NCBI RefSeq assembly: GCF_030730875.1
Contig: NZ_JAVAMA010000003.1
Coordinates: 124,001-188,000 of the forward strand
Source of the DNA: Sphingomonas sp. DG1-23
GTDB taxonomy: Bacteria > Pseudomonadota > Alphaproteobacteria > Sphingomonadales > Sphingomonadaceae
Length of the DNA: 64,000 nucleotides
Reading direction: 5' to 3'
Shown here: positions 43,983 through 53,113 of the stretch, in pieces
Numbering within the stretch: the stretch's first letter is position 1
Layout of the letters: the number at the start of each line of letters is the position of its first letter
Notes under the pieces: generated by a model
The model's input: only the letters and a program-made list of their open reading frames with translations
Databases searched by the model: none
Told to the model about the DNA's origin: nothing
Program-made: the position numbers and the translations under genes

Positions 43983-44435
43983 ATGCGGGGACAGGTACTG
44001 GGCGTCGATCGCACCAGCGGCGAGGGCCAGATTTCGGGCGAGGACGGCCAGCGCTACAGCTTCCGGCCCGACGACTGGAGCGGCGAAAAGGGTCCGGCTG
44101 TGGGCGCGCGTGTCGATTTCGCGACCGAGGGCGCCCGCGCGCTCCGGATCTTCCGTCTGCCCGATTCGGATACCGTCGCGGTCGCGCATCGCCCGCCGGC
44201 ATCGAGCGACCGCAACAAATATGTCGCGGCGTTGCTCGCCTTCTTCCTCGGCACGCTCGGCATCCATCGCTTCTATCTCGGCCGCAACGGGTCGGCAGTG
44301 CTGATGATCGTCCTGACGATCACCGTGGTCGGGATCCTCGTCACCAGCATCTGGGCGTTCATCGACACCGTCCGCTATCTGATCATGTCCGACGCCGAGT
44401 TCGAGCACCGCTACGCCCGCCACTATCCGCGATGA
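43983..44435 (+). CDS. TM2 domain membrane protein with cold-shock-like N-terminus
   Basis: 150 residues. Residues 1-60 (GQVLGVDRTSGEGQISGEDGQRYSF, VDFATEG) look like a cold-shock/OB-type beta barrel. Residues 77-135 carry a TM2 pair: KYVAALLAFFLGTLGIHRFYLG and a second helix with IVLTITVVGILVTSIWAFID. GGGAGG precedes the ATG. The ATGA overlap couples it to the dehydrogenase downstream. Confidence 0.82.
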   Translation: MRGQVLGVDRTSGEGQISGEDGQRYSFRPDDWSGEKGPAVGARVDFATEGARALRIFRLPDSDTVAVAHRPPASSDRNKYVAALLAFFLGTLGIHRFYLGRNGSAVLMIVLTITVVGILVTSIWAFIDTVRYLIMSDAEFEHRYARHYPR

Positions 44436-45367
44436 AGATCGTCCTCCCCGCGCTGGCCCGCCCGCTGGTCGAGGCGCATCTGCCCGCGGGACTCGACCTG
44501 CACTGGTTCGCCAGCCTCGACGAAGCGATCGCAATGGTCGCCGATGCCGATATCGGCTGGGTCGACAATAATGGTCCCGCCAATTGGGCGCGCGCGGTCG
44601 CCGCGGGGCGGAAGCTGCAATGGCTCTCGACGATCTATGCCGGGCTCGATCCGCTCGACAAGGACCAGCTCCGCGCCCGCGGCACCCGCGTCACCAACGG
44701 CAGCGGCGTCAACGCCCACACCGTCGCCGAATATGCGGTGATGGGGGCCTTGGTCGCCGCCAAGCGCTACGATCAGGTCGTCCGCATCGCCGAGACCCGC
44801 GAATGGCCGTTCGACGCGCCCGGCAAGCTCGAATTGTTCGAGAGCAATGCCCTCGTCATCGGCTATGGCACGATCGGCCGGCTGATCGGCGAGCGCCTCG
44901 CCGGCTTCGGCGTGACCGTCACCGGCGTCACCCGCACCGGCGCGCCCGGCACGATCGCGCCCGATGCGTGGCGCGACCGCCTGGGCGAATTCGACTGGAC
45001 CTTCCTCGCCGCCCCCGCCACCGACGCGAGCCGCGCGATGATCGGCGAGGCCGAATTGCGCGCGATGAAGCCCTCGGCGTGGATCATCAATGTCGGCCGC
45101 GGCGAGCTGATCGATCAGGACGCATTGATCGAAGCAGTGACGAGGCGCCGCATCGCCGGCGCGTTCCTCGACACCGTCGCGCCCGAGCCGCTTCCGCCCG
45201 AGCATCCGCTGTGGACCACCCCCAACATCTTGTTGTCGATGCACCTCTCGGGCCGCAGCCAGACCCGGATGTTCGTCCGTGCCGCCGGGCTCTTCGTGCG
45301 CAACCTCCACGCTTTCCTCGCCGGCGAACCGCTCGAGAACGAAGTCGATCTCGCCGCGGGCTACTGA
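44432..45367 (+). CDS. D-2-hydroxyacid dehydrogenase family protein
   Basis: 311 residues. NAD-binding IGYGTIGRLIGERL at about residue 142, the substrate/Arg region PSAWIINVGRGELIDQDALIEA near 212, and the catalytic His in MHLSG near 270. Similar to glyoxylate/hydroxypyruvate reductases; the substrate is open. Overlaps the TM2 gene by four bases (ATGA). Ends in a 7-base convergent overlap with the small gene at 45361. Confidence 0.86.
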   Translation: MKIVLPALARPLVEAHLPAGLDLHWFASLDEAIAMVADADIGWVDNNGPANWARAVAAGRKLQWLSTIYAGLDPLDKDQLRARGTRVTNGSGVNAHTVAEYAVMGALVAAKRYDQVVRIAETREWPFDAPGKLELFESNALVIGYGTIGRLIGERLAGFGVTVTGVTRTGAPGTIAPDAWRDRLGEFDWTFLAAPATDASRAMIGEAELRAMKPSAWIINVGRGELIDQDALIEAVTRRRIAGAFLDTVAPEPLPPEHPLWTTPNILLSMHLSGRSQTRMFVRAAGLFVRNLHAFLAGEPLENEVDLAAGY

Positions 45368-45690
45368 CCGGCAGGAGGCGCCACCGCGAACAGCCGGTCC
45401 CAGAACGCGTCGTTCAGCAGATATTCCATCGTCTTGCCGTCGCTCTGGTCGTCGGGGCAGCCCGCCTGATAGGCGAAGGTTCGCGCCGCCATCTCGTCGC
45501 ACACTTCGCGTGCGAAATCGGGCCCGAGCCGCCGGGTCAGCACTACCAGCATCGCCCGTGCCGCCTCCGAGCCGAACAGCGAGCGCGGATCGGGGACATA
45601 GTCATGATCGCTGGCCTCGTCGCCCTCCGCGTCGGCGACATACTCATTGTCGAGTTCCGCCTCCCGATCGATATTGTGCACGCCGTCCAT
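45361..45690 (-). CDS. Hypothetical acidic protein
   Basis: 109 residues. An acidic N-terminus (MDGVHNIDREAELDNEYVADAEGDEASDHDYVPD) is followed by a helical part (AARAMLVVLTRRLGPDFAREVCDEMAARTF). No recognised domain. GGAGACC precedes the ATG. Divergent from the HTH-DAHP synthase gene; its promoter shares the region with the two operator palindromes. Confidence 0.65.
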   Translation of the reverse strand: MDGVHNIDREAELDNEYVADAEGDEASDHDYVPDPRSLFGSEAARAMLVVLTRRLGPDFAREVCDEMAARTFAYQAGCPDDQSDGKTMEYLLNDAFWDRLFAVAPPAGQ

Positions 45691-45739
45691 GAGGCGGTCT
45701 CCTTCACCGCATCAACGCGAAGACTGCCTTATTCGCTCC

Positions 45740-45758
45740 TTTACCCCATCCGGGTAAA
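45740..45758. promoter_or_regulatory. Operator-like palindrome 1 (TTTACCC-N5-GGGTAAA)
   Basis: Perfect 7-base inverted repeat around a 5-base spacer (CATCC), upstream of the HTH-DAHP synthase gene. Repeated 36 bases on at 45776. Probable binding site for the HTH domain encoded just downstream. Confidence 0.6.
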
Positions 45759-45775
45759 ATTCCCGCTTGCCAAGA

Positions 45776-45794
45776 TTTACCCAGCGGGGGTAAG
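45776..45794. promoter_or_regulatory. Operator-like palindrome 2 (TTTACCC-N5-GGGTAAG)
   Basis: Second copy, one mismatch in the last base, spacer AGCGG. Overlaps a plausible promoter (TTGCCA at 45767-45772 and TAAGGC at 45791-45796), 12 bases before the ATG at 45806. Confidence 0.6.
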
Positions 45795-45805
45795 GCGCTT
45801 GCATC

Positions 45806-47395
45806 ATGACCACGCTCGCCGGTTCCAAAATCCGCCGCTTCCGCGAGGAACGCGCCCTTTCCCGCGCCGCTTTCGGCGCCTGGTTCGACACGCCCGGCTC
45901 GACCGTGCAGGGCTGGGAGGAGGACGGCAAGCGCGCCTCGCCGGCGACGCTCAATCAGATCGCCGCCAACGGCATCGCCCATCATCAGGACTGGTACGTC
46001 CATGTCCGCAATCTGGAGCAGACCATGGGCTGGACCCCCGACAGCTGGAGCCAGGCCGAGGCCCGCCAGCTCCCCAATTACCCCGACAAGGCCGCGCTCG
46101 ACGCCGCGACCGGCCAGCTCGCCAGCTTTCCCCCGCTGGTCTTCGCCGGCGAGGCGCGCGAGCTCACCACCGAGCTCGCCAAGGTGTCGCGCGGCGAGGC
46201 CTTCCTGCTCCAGGGCGGCGACTGCGCCGAGAGCTTCGCCGAGTTCCACCCCAACAACATCCGCGACACCTTCCGCGTCATCCTCCAGATGGCGGTGGTC
46301 CTCACCTTCGCGTCGAAGCTGCCGACGGTGAAGCTCGGCCGCATGGCCGGCCAGTTCGCCAAGCCGCGCAGCGCCGATGACGAGACGATCGACGGAGTCA
46401 CCCTCCCCTCCTATCGCGGCGACAACGTCAACGACATTGCGTTCACGCCCGAGGGGCGTCGGCCCGATCCGCAGCGCATGGTCCAGGGCTACAGCCAGTC
46501 CGCCGCGACGCTCAACCTGCTGCGCGCCTTCGCCACCGGCGGCTATGCCAATCTCCATCAGGTCCACAAATGGACGCTCGACTTCATGGGCCGCAGCCCG
46601 TGGTCGAAGAAGTTCGCCGACGTCGCCGACCGCATCGGCGAATCGCTCGATTTCATGGAGGCGTGCGGGATCAACCCCGACACCGTCCCCCAATTGAAGG
46701 GCACCCAATTCTACACCAGCCACGAAGCGCTTTTGCTCCCTTATGAGCAGGCGCTCACCCGGCAGGACAGCCTCACCGGCGACTGGTACGATACCAGCGC
46801 GCATTTCCTGTGGATCGGCGACCGCACCCGCTTCGAGGGCAGCGCGCATGTCGAGTTCCTCCGCGGCATCGGCAATCCGATCGGGATGAAGTGCGGCCCC
46901 AGCCTCGAGCCCGACGCCCTCCTGCGCCTGCTCGACACGCTCAACCCGTCGCGCGTCCCCGGCCGCATGACGCTGATCACCCGCTACGGCCACGACAAGA
47001 TCGAGAAGGGCCTCCCCGCCTTGGTCCGCGCGGTCAAGCGCGAGGGCCATCCGGTGGTGTGGAGCTGCGACCCGATGCACGGCAACGTCGTCAAGGCCGC
47101 CAACGGCTACAAGACCCGCCCCTTCGAGCGCATCCTCGCCGAAGTCCGCGGCTTCTTCGCCGTCCACCGCGCCGAAGGCACCTTCGCCGGCGGCATCCAC
47201 GCAGAGATGACGGGACAAAACGTCACCGAATGCACCGGCGGCGCGATCGCCGTCACCGAGCAGTCGCTGGCGGACCGCTACCACACGCATTGCGACCCGC
47301 GGCTGAATGCGGGGCAGAGTTTGGAGCTGGCGTTCCTGCTGGCGGAGATGCTGAATGCGGAGATGGCTGAGCGAAGGAAGGCGGCTATTAATTAA
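45806..47395 (+). CDS. aroG: Class II DAHP synthase fused to N-terminal XRE-type HTH
   Basis: First step of the shikimate pathway: makes 3-deoxy-D-arabino-heptulosonate 7-phosphate. Residues 75-529 are a complete plant-type (class II) enzyme: [64 protein letters not shown] and the C-terminal LAEMLNAEM. Residues 1-65 ([30 protein letters not shown]) form an XRE-like HTH with no stop before the enzyme. ATG 46025, with GGAG six bases before, can start the enzyme alone. So there may be a long and a short form. Two operator palindromes lie upstream. Confidence 0.9.
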   Translation: MTTLAGSKIRRFREERALSRAAFGAWFDTPGSTVQGWEEDGKRASPATLNQIAANGIAHHQDWYVHVRNLEQTMGWTPDSWSQAEARQLPNYPDKAALDAATGQLASFPPLVFAGEARELTTELAKVSRGEAFLLQGGDCAESFAEFHPNNIRDTFRVILQMAVVLTFASKLPTVKLGRMAGQFAKPRSADDETIDGVTLPSYRGDNVNDIAFTPEGRRPDPQRMVQGYSQSAATLNLLRAFATGGYANLHQVHKWTLDFMGRSPWSKKFADVADRIGESLDFMEACGINPDTVPQLKGTQFYTSHEALLLPYEQALTRQDSLTGDWYDTSAHFLWIGDRTRFEGSAHVEFLRGIGNPIGMKCGPSLEPDALLRLLDTLNPSRVPGRMTLITRYGHDKIEKGLPALVRAVKREGHPVVWSCDPMHGNVVKAANGYKTRPFERILAEVRGFFAVHRAEGTFAGGIHAEMTGQNVTECTGGAIAVTEQSLADRYHTHCDPRLNAGQSLELAFLLAEMLNAEMAERRKAAIN

Positions 47396-47451
47396 TCGTG
47401 ACAGACTTGCATAAATGACCGCCTCATTGAACGATACTGCTTTGGCAGGGG

Positions 47452-50400
47452 ATGGAGGATGCGTTGGGGTTCGATTTGATAAGGCAAGCAGCCGAATCAG
47501 GCGATCTAGTTATTATAGCCGGGGCCGGAGTCAGTATCGGCCTTACCAACGCCACAAAGCCAGCTCCGCCATGGAGGCAGTTGATATCAAATTGTTTAGA
47601 ATACGCTCACGCGCGTGGAGAAATATCGGATCAACAACTATCTCGCTGGCGTCAAACCCTAGATTCAGACGACATTGATGATCTTATAAGTACTGCAGAA
47701 TTTGCGGGACGGAAGCTCGGCTCTCCAGACGGCATATTATACGCGAGATGGCTTCAAGAGTCTTTTGAAAGTCTAAGATCAAGCGACAACGAACTGTCCA
47801 AGGCAATAAAAAGCCTACACAATAGTGGGGTTCAAATTTGCACAACAAACTATGACAATTTAATCGAACAAGCTACAGATACATCATCTATAACATGCAA
47901 AGATAGATCCGAAGCATTATCGTGGTTCAGGAAGAATAATAAAAGCATATTACATTTGCATGGTGTTTGGAATAGACCGCCATCTTGTATATTGGGCGTT
48001 AGGGATTATGAAGTAGCAATTCAAGAAGGATTTCGCAGAATTCTTCAGCAGGGATTAGCGTCATTTAAAACGCTACTGTTTGTAGGATGTGGCGACACAA
48101 TATCTGACCCGAATTTTTCAGCACTTGTCCGCTGGGCGAAAGAAGTTCTTCACGCCTCTGGCCAGACGCACTACGCACTTACCCGCGATATCGAGGTGAC
48201 AGCTCGATTGCGAGACCCAACATGGCATGGCTTCATAGAGCCCATCTCGTTCGGTGCCGCGTTCGATCAGCTAGGTGCGTTTCTCCAATCCCTCGCACCG
48301 AGTGCACAAATCCGCCAAGCTCCCGCCGCCGCTTCAGCCAAAAGCCATGACAGCATCCTAAAACACTATCGCGAGTTCCTTCTCAAAGATTGTGGCCAGA
48401 TGTCCATCGAAGGGATTAAAACTGATTTCGACACGGCCCAAGGAAAATTTCATTTAGAGCGCCTGTTCGTGCCGCTGGAGGTGGCTCGCATCCCTCCCGA
48501 TTTTCCACAGTCGGATCCAGATCGAGAAGAAAAACTCGCGCAATGGCTTCGTAAGCACGGCAACAGTCGATCCTTCGGTTCAATACTCCGAGATGAAAGA
48601 CATATAGCCTTACTCGCCCTCCCCGGCGGAGGAAAGACGCTCTTACTAAAGCGTCTCGCCGTCGCTTATGCCGATCCAACGCGGAGGACCGATAGCAACG
48701 ACGCGCTTCCCAAACTAGACGTCATTCCCCTGATGATAAGGTGTCGAGAATGGCGCGAACATATCCGGAAACCTCTAGAAACGATATTAAAAAATATGGA
48801 TATCGTGACTGGAAAGTCAGATTTTTCTCAACTTTATGATGCGATATTGCCGCACCTTCGAACAGGAAACGTTCTTGTATTAATAGATGGCTTGGACGAG
48901 ATCCACGATGATGGCGACCGGCAAACGTTTGTAGAAAATCTAGAGAAATTCGTCGACGAATTCCCTAACATTCGCACCATAACAACCAGTCGCGAGGCGG
49001 GATTTTCTCTTGTTGCGCCAAATATATCTCGTTTCTGTTCACGGTGGCGGATCGAGCCGCTGAGCGAAGGATCTATTAGATTGCTGGTGGAGTACTGGCA
49101 ATTACTAATGGGCGGAGAAGATCCAGATTCGGCGCGTGAAGCGAAAGACATATGGGAGACCTTGCGTGACAGTGCGCCGCTTAGCCGATTAGCAGAAAAC
49201 CCTTTACTGCTCACGATGCTCCTAGTTGTAAAGAACAGCGCAGGGAGACTTCCAGTCAATAGAGTGAATCTCTATGAGCGAGCCGTCGAAGTATTGTTAG
49301 ACACTTGGAACATAAAGGGTCACAAATCTCTTGATATAAAGGAATCTATTCCACAATTATCTTGTGTAGCGTTCGAAATGCTCGTTCAAGGAAAGCAGAC
49401 TGCTACTAAGAAGGAGATTTTATCTATATTAGATAGCGCTAGAGATAATGTTTCTCAAATTAAGCGATATGCGAAAGATACTCCCGCAGAGTTTCTCAAG
49501 AGGGTAGAAATCCGTTCCAGCTTATTGGTAGAAGCTGGGCACTCTCTTGAAGATGGAAGAATAGTTCCATTCTATCAATTCAGGCATTTGACATTCCAAG
49601 AATATCTGGCGGCCGTAGCTGCGGCGGAGGGAAATTTCCTTGAGTACAAGCAAGGGGATTCCGTACTGATCCCGCTTGCGCCTTTTTTGTCGTCCGAGAG
49701 ATGGAAAGAGGTAATACCGATGGCTGCCGTCTTGTCCCGAAAGCAGGCGGAGCCGCTAGTCGCAGCATTAGTTGATATCGGAAGTAATCTGCTCGCTACC
49801 GCTCAGGACGAGTCAGGTGATCTTACTATGGATTCCGAGACCCTGCCTGACTCAATAGGGAAGATTTTTCAATGCCTATTTGAGGAAGCGGAATGCTCTA
49901 GCGAAACACTAGTGAGTGCTCTTCAATTGATAGCATTATCTGCGCGTGGTGCTCATGGGGCGGAAAATTGGCGGGCCTTTGTTCGTGGGCCTTACGGCGC
50001 AGAGTTGTTGCATCAATCATGGCTGACATTCGATAGTCAGGGAGGTATTAATAAATACGTCCTACGCAACACCCTATCTAACTTTGCCGCGCTTCGAAAG
50101 GATGTCGAATCTTGGCTCGATGAGGCCAACGTATCTCAAATTAGATTGGATCTTCACAGCAATTCTGAAGAACTTATCACTATCGCAGCATCGACCATTT
50201 GCGGTATTTATAGTTCAGAAACAGCGGATGAGGCGATAGATGTTACGGAAAGACTCTGGCACGACCTCCAAATAGCGGCACTTAGCAAAAATCCGGCTAC
50301 CTGCGAGGTAATTTCTTGGGTATTTGCGTTATATGGTTATTGGAGCAACCATGAAGGTGGACGTCGCACTACGCAGGTTTCTGTCGCAGTTTTAGACCGA

Positions 50401-50733
50401 ATGTTGCATGGGTGGCTAGTTAGGTCTTCGAGGGGCGAATTGAAATCAATACTTAGTTTTGCAATTTTCGAATCCGCTCCTCTTGATCGTGCATCATGGC
50501 AGCCAATGATCACCTTAGATCAGCTCTCAAAGCTTGGCGAGCTGGCCGATAACAATGACGAACCTGAATTTGATAGATATGATACTGCAGCCTTCCTTTG
50601 GTTATCTTACCTGACGCGGCACTTGCCGGATGCTCACATAAGGTCAAGGTTAGATCAAATCTCCTCGGTCGATGAAGTTAGAATCGCGGAGATGTTAGCT
50701 GTCTTATGTAATGCTAGCGAAAAAGAGGTATGA
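47452..50733 (+). CDS. SIR2-NACHT STAND protein, putative antiphage defence
   Basis: 1093 residues. Residues 1-280 are a SIR2-type NAD-binding effector: GAGVSIG at 24, TTNYDN at 131, catalytic HLHG at 168, GCGDTISDP at 212. A linker (LERLFVPLEV at 335) leads to a NACHT ATPase: LPGGGKTLLLK (Walker A) at 390, VLVLIDGLDEI (Walker B with DGLDE) at 474, TTSR (sensor) at 511, and the NACHT-associated FRHLTFQEYLAA near 710. The C-terminal 350 residues are helical sensor-type sequence, no clear repeats. Family knowledge: such single-gene systems sense phage proteins and deplete NAD. The gene is clearly AT-rich with different codon use from both neighbours, so acquired; no mobility gene is seen. ATG 47452 is the first plausible start. 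Confidence 0.88.
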   Translation: MEDALGFDLIRQAAESGDLVIIAGAGVSIGLTNATKPAPPWRQLISNCLEYAHARGEISDQQLSRWRQTLDSDDIDDLISTAEFAGRKLGSPDGILYARWLQESFESLRSSDNELSKAIKSLHNSGVQICTTNYDNLIEQATDTSSITCKDRSEALSWFRKNNKSILHLHGVWNRPPSCILGVRDYEVAIQEGFRRILQQGLASFKTLLFVGCGDTISDPNFSALVRWAKEVLHASGQTHYALTRDIEVTARLRDPTWHGFIEPISFGAAFDQLGAFLQSLAPSAQIRQAPAAASAKSHDSILKHYREFLLKDCGQMSIEGIKTDFDTAQGKFHLERLFVPLEVARIPPDFPQSDPDREEKLAQWLRKHGNSRSFGSILRDERHIALLALPGGGKTLLLKRLAVAYADPTRRTDSNDALPKLDVIPLMIRCREWREHIRKPLETILKNMDIVTGKSDFSQLYDAILPHLRTGNVLVLIDGLDEIHDDGDRQTFVENLEKFVDEFPNIRTITTSREAGFSLVAPNISRFCSRWRIEPLSEGSIRLLVEYWQLLMGGEDPDSAREAKDIWETLRDSAPLSRLAENPLLLTMLLVVKNSAGRLPVNRVNLYERAVEVLLDTWNIKGHKSLDIKESIPQLSCVAFEMLVQGKQTATKKEILSILDSARDNVSQIKRYAKDTPAEFLKRVEIRSSLLVEAGHSLEDGRIVPFYQFRHLTFQEYLAAVAAAEGNFLEYKQGDSVLIPLAPFLSSERWKEVIPMAAVLSRKQAEPLVAALVDIGSNLLATAQDESGDLTMDSETLPDSIGKIFQCLFEEAECSSETLVSALQLIALSARGAHGAENWRAFVRGPYGAELLHQSWLTFDSQGGINKYVLRNTLSNFAALRKDVESWLDEANVSQIRLDLHSNSEELITIAASTICGIYSSETADEAIDVTERLWHDLQIAALSKNPATCEVISWVFALYGYWSNHEGGRRTTQVSVAVLDRMLHGWLVRSSRGELKSILSFAIFESAPLDRASWQPMITLDQLSKLGELADNNDEPEFDRYDTAAFLWLSYLTRHLPDAHIRSRLDQISSVDEVRIAEMLAVLCNASEKEV

Positions 50734-50801
50734 GCGGGTTAGCCCTCAGCGGACGCAGAAATCGCTTTCCTACAATCCCCCACGTATGCAATGTTCCGCA
50801 T

Positions 50802-51323
50802 ATGTTCCAAACTGCCGACTCGCCCCCGCAAGAGGCTTCCGCCCCTCTCCTCCGCTTCACCCCCCACCCCATGCCACCGCGCGCCGGCGGGTGGTCGGCT
50901 GAGCGGCAGATTGCGTTCGTCGACTGCCTGCGGCGCATCGGCGTGGTCGCCGCGGCGGCGCGGTCGGTGGGGATGACCGCAAGCGCCGCCTATCAGCTGC
51001 GCAAGCGCGCCGGGCCCGGCAGCGGCTTTGCCCGCGCATGGGATCAGGCGCTCGACGAGGCGCAGTGCGAGGCGATCGATGCGGCGCGCGCCCTCGGCTA
51101 CGGCCCGATCCGCGAGCCGATGTTTCGCGCCGGGCGGCAAATCGGCTGGCGCGAGCGCTATGACAACCGGCTGCTCTATGCCGCGCTGCGCGCGCTCGAC
51201 GGCGCCTCGAGGCGGTTCGAGCGGAGATATCATGCCGATCCGGCCGAAGTGCTGGCCGCAGTCCTGCGCAACGAAGTTACGCCGACACGCAACAACATTG
51301 CCGATTCACCGTGCAAACCGTGA
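50802..51323 (+). CDS. HTH protein of unknown role
   Basis: 173 residues from ATG at 50802; the frame opens further upstream and the start is uncertain. Residues 25-70 (GGWSAERQIAFVDCLRRIGVVAAAARSVGMTASAAYQLRKRAG) form a helix-turn-helix of the kind in many uncharacterised sphingomonad proteins and phage-terminase-like regulators. The rest is Ala/Arg-rich and helical. Composition is host-like again, so it is the first gene beyond the acquired island. Alternative start ATG at 50730 overlaps the island gene stop but is improbable. Confidence 0.65.
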   Translation: MFQTADSPPQEASAPLLRFTPHPMPPRAGGWSAERQIAFVDCLRRIGVVAAAARSVGMTASAAYQLRKRAGPGSGFARAWDQALDEAQCEAIDAARALGYGPIREPMFRAGRQIGWRERYDNRLLYAALRALDGASRRFERRYHADPAEVLAAVLRNEVTPTRNNIADSPCKP

Positions 51324-51432
51324 AATTGTCCCGCCCAAATCCTACAAGCCACGCCGCGCCGCCGGAGCCCGCGCGCGCGCGGTAACGCCGCCATTGTCCC
51401 CGCCCCGCGCTTCCCGCTATCGTGCCGGCATC

Positions 51433-52962
51433 ATGGGGAAGCGCGAAGTCCTGGTCATCGGCGGCGGCACGGCGGGGTGGATCGCCGCGGCCTATCTTGC
51501 GCGCTTTTTCGAGGGGCGGGTTGGCGTCACCTTGCTCGAATCCCCCGAGATCGGGATCATCGGGGTCGGCGAAGGCGCCTTTCCGACGATCCGCAACACG
51601 CTCAAATTCCTCGGGATCGACGAGAGCCATTTCATCCGCGCCGCCTCGGCGACGTTCAAGCAGGGCATCCGCTTCGACGACTGGCTCCACGCCCCCGCGG
51701 CCGACGGCACCCGCCATTCCTATCTCCACCCGTTCGAGGCGCCGTTTCACGCCGAGGCGAGCGGGCTGGTCCCTTATTGGCTGCTCCAGGACGCCGGCAC
51801 CCGCGCCCCCTTCGCCGAAGCCGTGACGATCCAGAACCGCGTCGCCGCGGCGCAGCGCGCGCCCAAGCGGCCGGGCGAAGGCGACTATGCCGGCCCGCTC
51901 AACTACGCCTATCATTTCGATGCGGCGCGGCTCGCCGAAGTGATTGCCGCGCGGGCAGTCGAGCTCGGGGTGCGGCATTTGAAGGGCCGGCTCACCCATG
52001 TCGAGCTCGCCAAGGACGGCAGCATCGCCGCGATCGCCACCGACGCGCACGGCGCCTTGGCCGCCGATCTCTATGTGGATTGCTCGGGGTTTCGCGCCGA
52101 GTTGATCGGCAAGGCGCTCGGGGTGCCGTTCCGGTCGGTTCGCCACCAATTGTTCACCGATCGCGCATTGGCCTGCAAGATCCCCTATGACCGCCCCGAC
52201 GCGCCGATCGCCAGCTTCACCATCGCCGCCGCGCACCCCGCCGGCTGGACATGGGACATCGGGCTGCAGGGCGCGCGCGGGATCGGCTGCGTCTGGTCGT
52301 CGGCGCACATGTCCGATGCCGAGGCGGCGGACCAGCTGCGCGCCTATGTCGGGCACGACGCCTATGAGGCGCGGATCATCCCGTTCGAGCCCGGCTATCG
52401 TCCGACGCAATGGGTGAAGAATTGCGTCGCGGTCGGGCTGTCGGGCGGGTTCCTCGAGCCGCTCGAATCGACCGGCGTGGTGCTGATCGAGGCCGCGGTC
52501 GCGATGATCGCCGAGCTGTTTCCGCTCGGCGGCCCCGCCGATGCGCCCGCGGCGCGGTTCAACCGGCTGATGAGCGCGCGCTATGCGAACATCATCAATT
52601 TCCTCAAGCTGCATTATTGCCTGAGCCGGCGCGGCGAGGCGTTCTGGCGCGACAATGCCGATCCCGCCTCGATCCCCGCGGCGCTGCAGGAATTGCTCGA
52701 TCAGTGGCGCTGGCGCCCGCCGAGCCGCTTCGATTTCCTGCTCGATCTCGAGAGCTTCGCCTTCTTCAACTATCAGTACATCCTCTACGGGATGGAATAT
52801 CGCACCGATCTGTCGGCGAGCCGCGGCGATTTCCCCAATATGGCAGCGGCGGAGAAGATGTTCGCGCGAATCCGCAGCTTCGGCGAGCGCGCCACCGCGG
52901 ACCTGCCGTCGCACCGCGCGCTGATCCGCGAGATCAACCAGGGCCTGTCGCTGGCGGGGTGA
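51433..52962 (+). CDS. Flavin-dependent tryptophan-halogenase-family protein
   Basis: 509 residues. FAD loop IGGGTAGWIAA near residue 9, GVGEGAFPTIR near 44, a possible catalytic Lys at 76 (FKQGIRF), the WxWxI motif at W272-W274-I276, and FLEPLESTG at 340, all at the positions known from PrnA-type enzymes. The residue after the WxWxI motif is Gly rather than Pro. In sphingomonads and Caulobacter such genes often go with TonB receptors and sugar-use loci and may halogenate other aromatics or have lost halogenation. No TonB receptor is adjacent. 110 bases after the HTH gene. Confidence 0.88.
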   Translation: MGKREVLVIGGGTAGWIAAAYLARFFEGRVGVTLLESPEIGIIGVGEGAFPTIRNTLKFLGIDESHFIRAASATFKQGIRFDDWLHAPAADGTRHSYLHPFEAPFHAEASGLVPYWLLQDAGTRAPFAEAVTIQNRVAAAQRAPKRPGEGDYAGPLNYAYHFDAARLAEVIAARAVELGVRHLKGRLTHVELAKDGSIAAIATDAHGALAADLYVDCSGFRAELIGKALGVPFRSVRHQLFTDRALACKIPYDRPDAPIASFTIAAAHPAGWTWDIGLQGARGIGCVWSSAHMSDAEAADQLRAYVGHDAYEARIIPFEPGYRPTQWVKNCVAVGLSGGFLEPLESTGVVLIEAAVAMIAELFPLGGPADAPAARFNRLMSARYANIINFLKLHYCLSRRGEAFWRDNADPASIPAALQELLDQWRWRPPSRFDFLLDLESFAFFNYQYILYGMEYRTDLSASRGDFPNMAAAEKMFARIRSFGERATADLPSHRALIREINQGLSLAG

Positions 52963-52968
52963 CCAATC

Positions 52969-53104
52969 TCCTTCTCCCCTTGTGGGAGAAGGAAGGGGCC
53001 CGCGCCGAAGGCGTGGGAAGGATGAGGGGGAGTAAGGCGCCAGCCCCCTCACCCTTCCGCCGATTTCATCGGGCTCCCTCCCTCTCCCACAAGGGGAGAG
53101 GGAA
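52969..53104. repeat. Palindromic repeat, family C (intergenic copy)
   Basis: 136 bases. First hairpin CTTCTCCC/GGGAGAAG around a short loop near 52970; second hairpin CCCTCTCCC-ACAA-GGGGAGAGGG near 53085; a purine-rich middle with further pairing. Related in arms to the element inside valS. Lies between convergent halogenase and antiporter genes. Confidence 0.75.
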
Positions 53105-53113
53105 AGACCTGCC

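Noticed and set aside
47452-51323. SIR2-NACHT and the HTH protein as a two-gene defence operon
   Set aside because: The possible ATGA overlap at 50730 is attractive, but the frame from 50730 to about 50800 has no family similarity, and the HTH gene has host-like composition; it more likely marks the right edge of the island.
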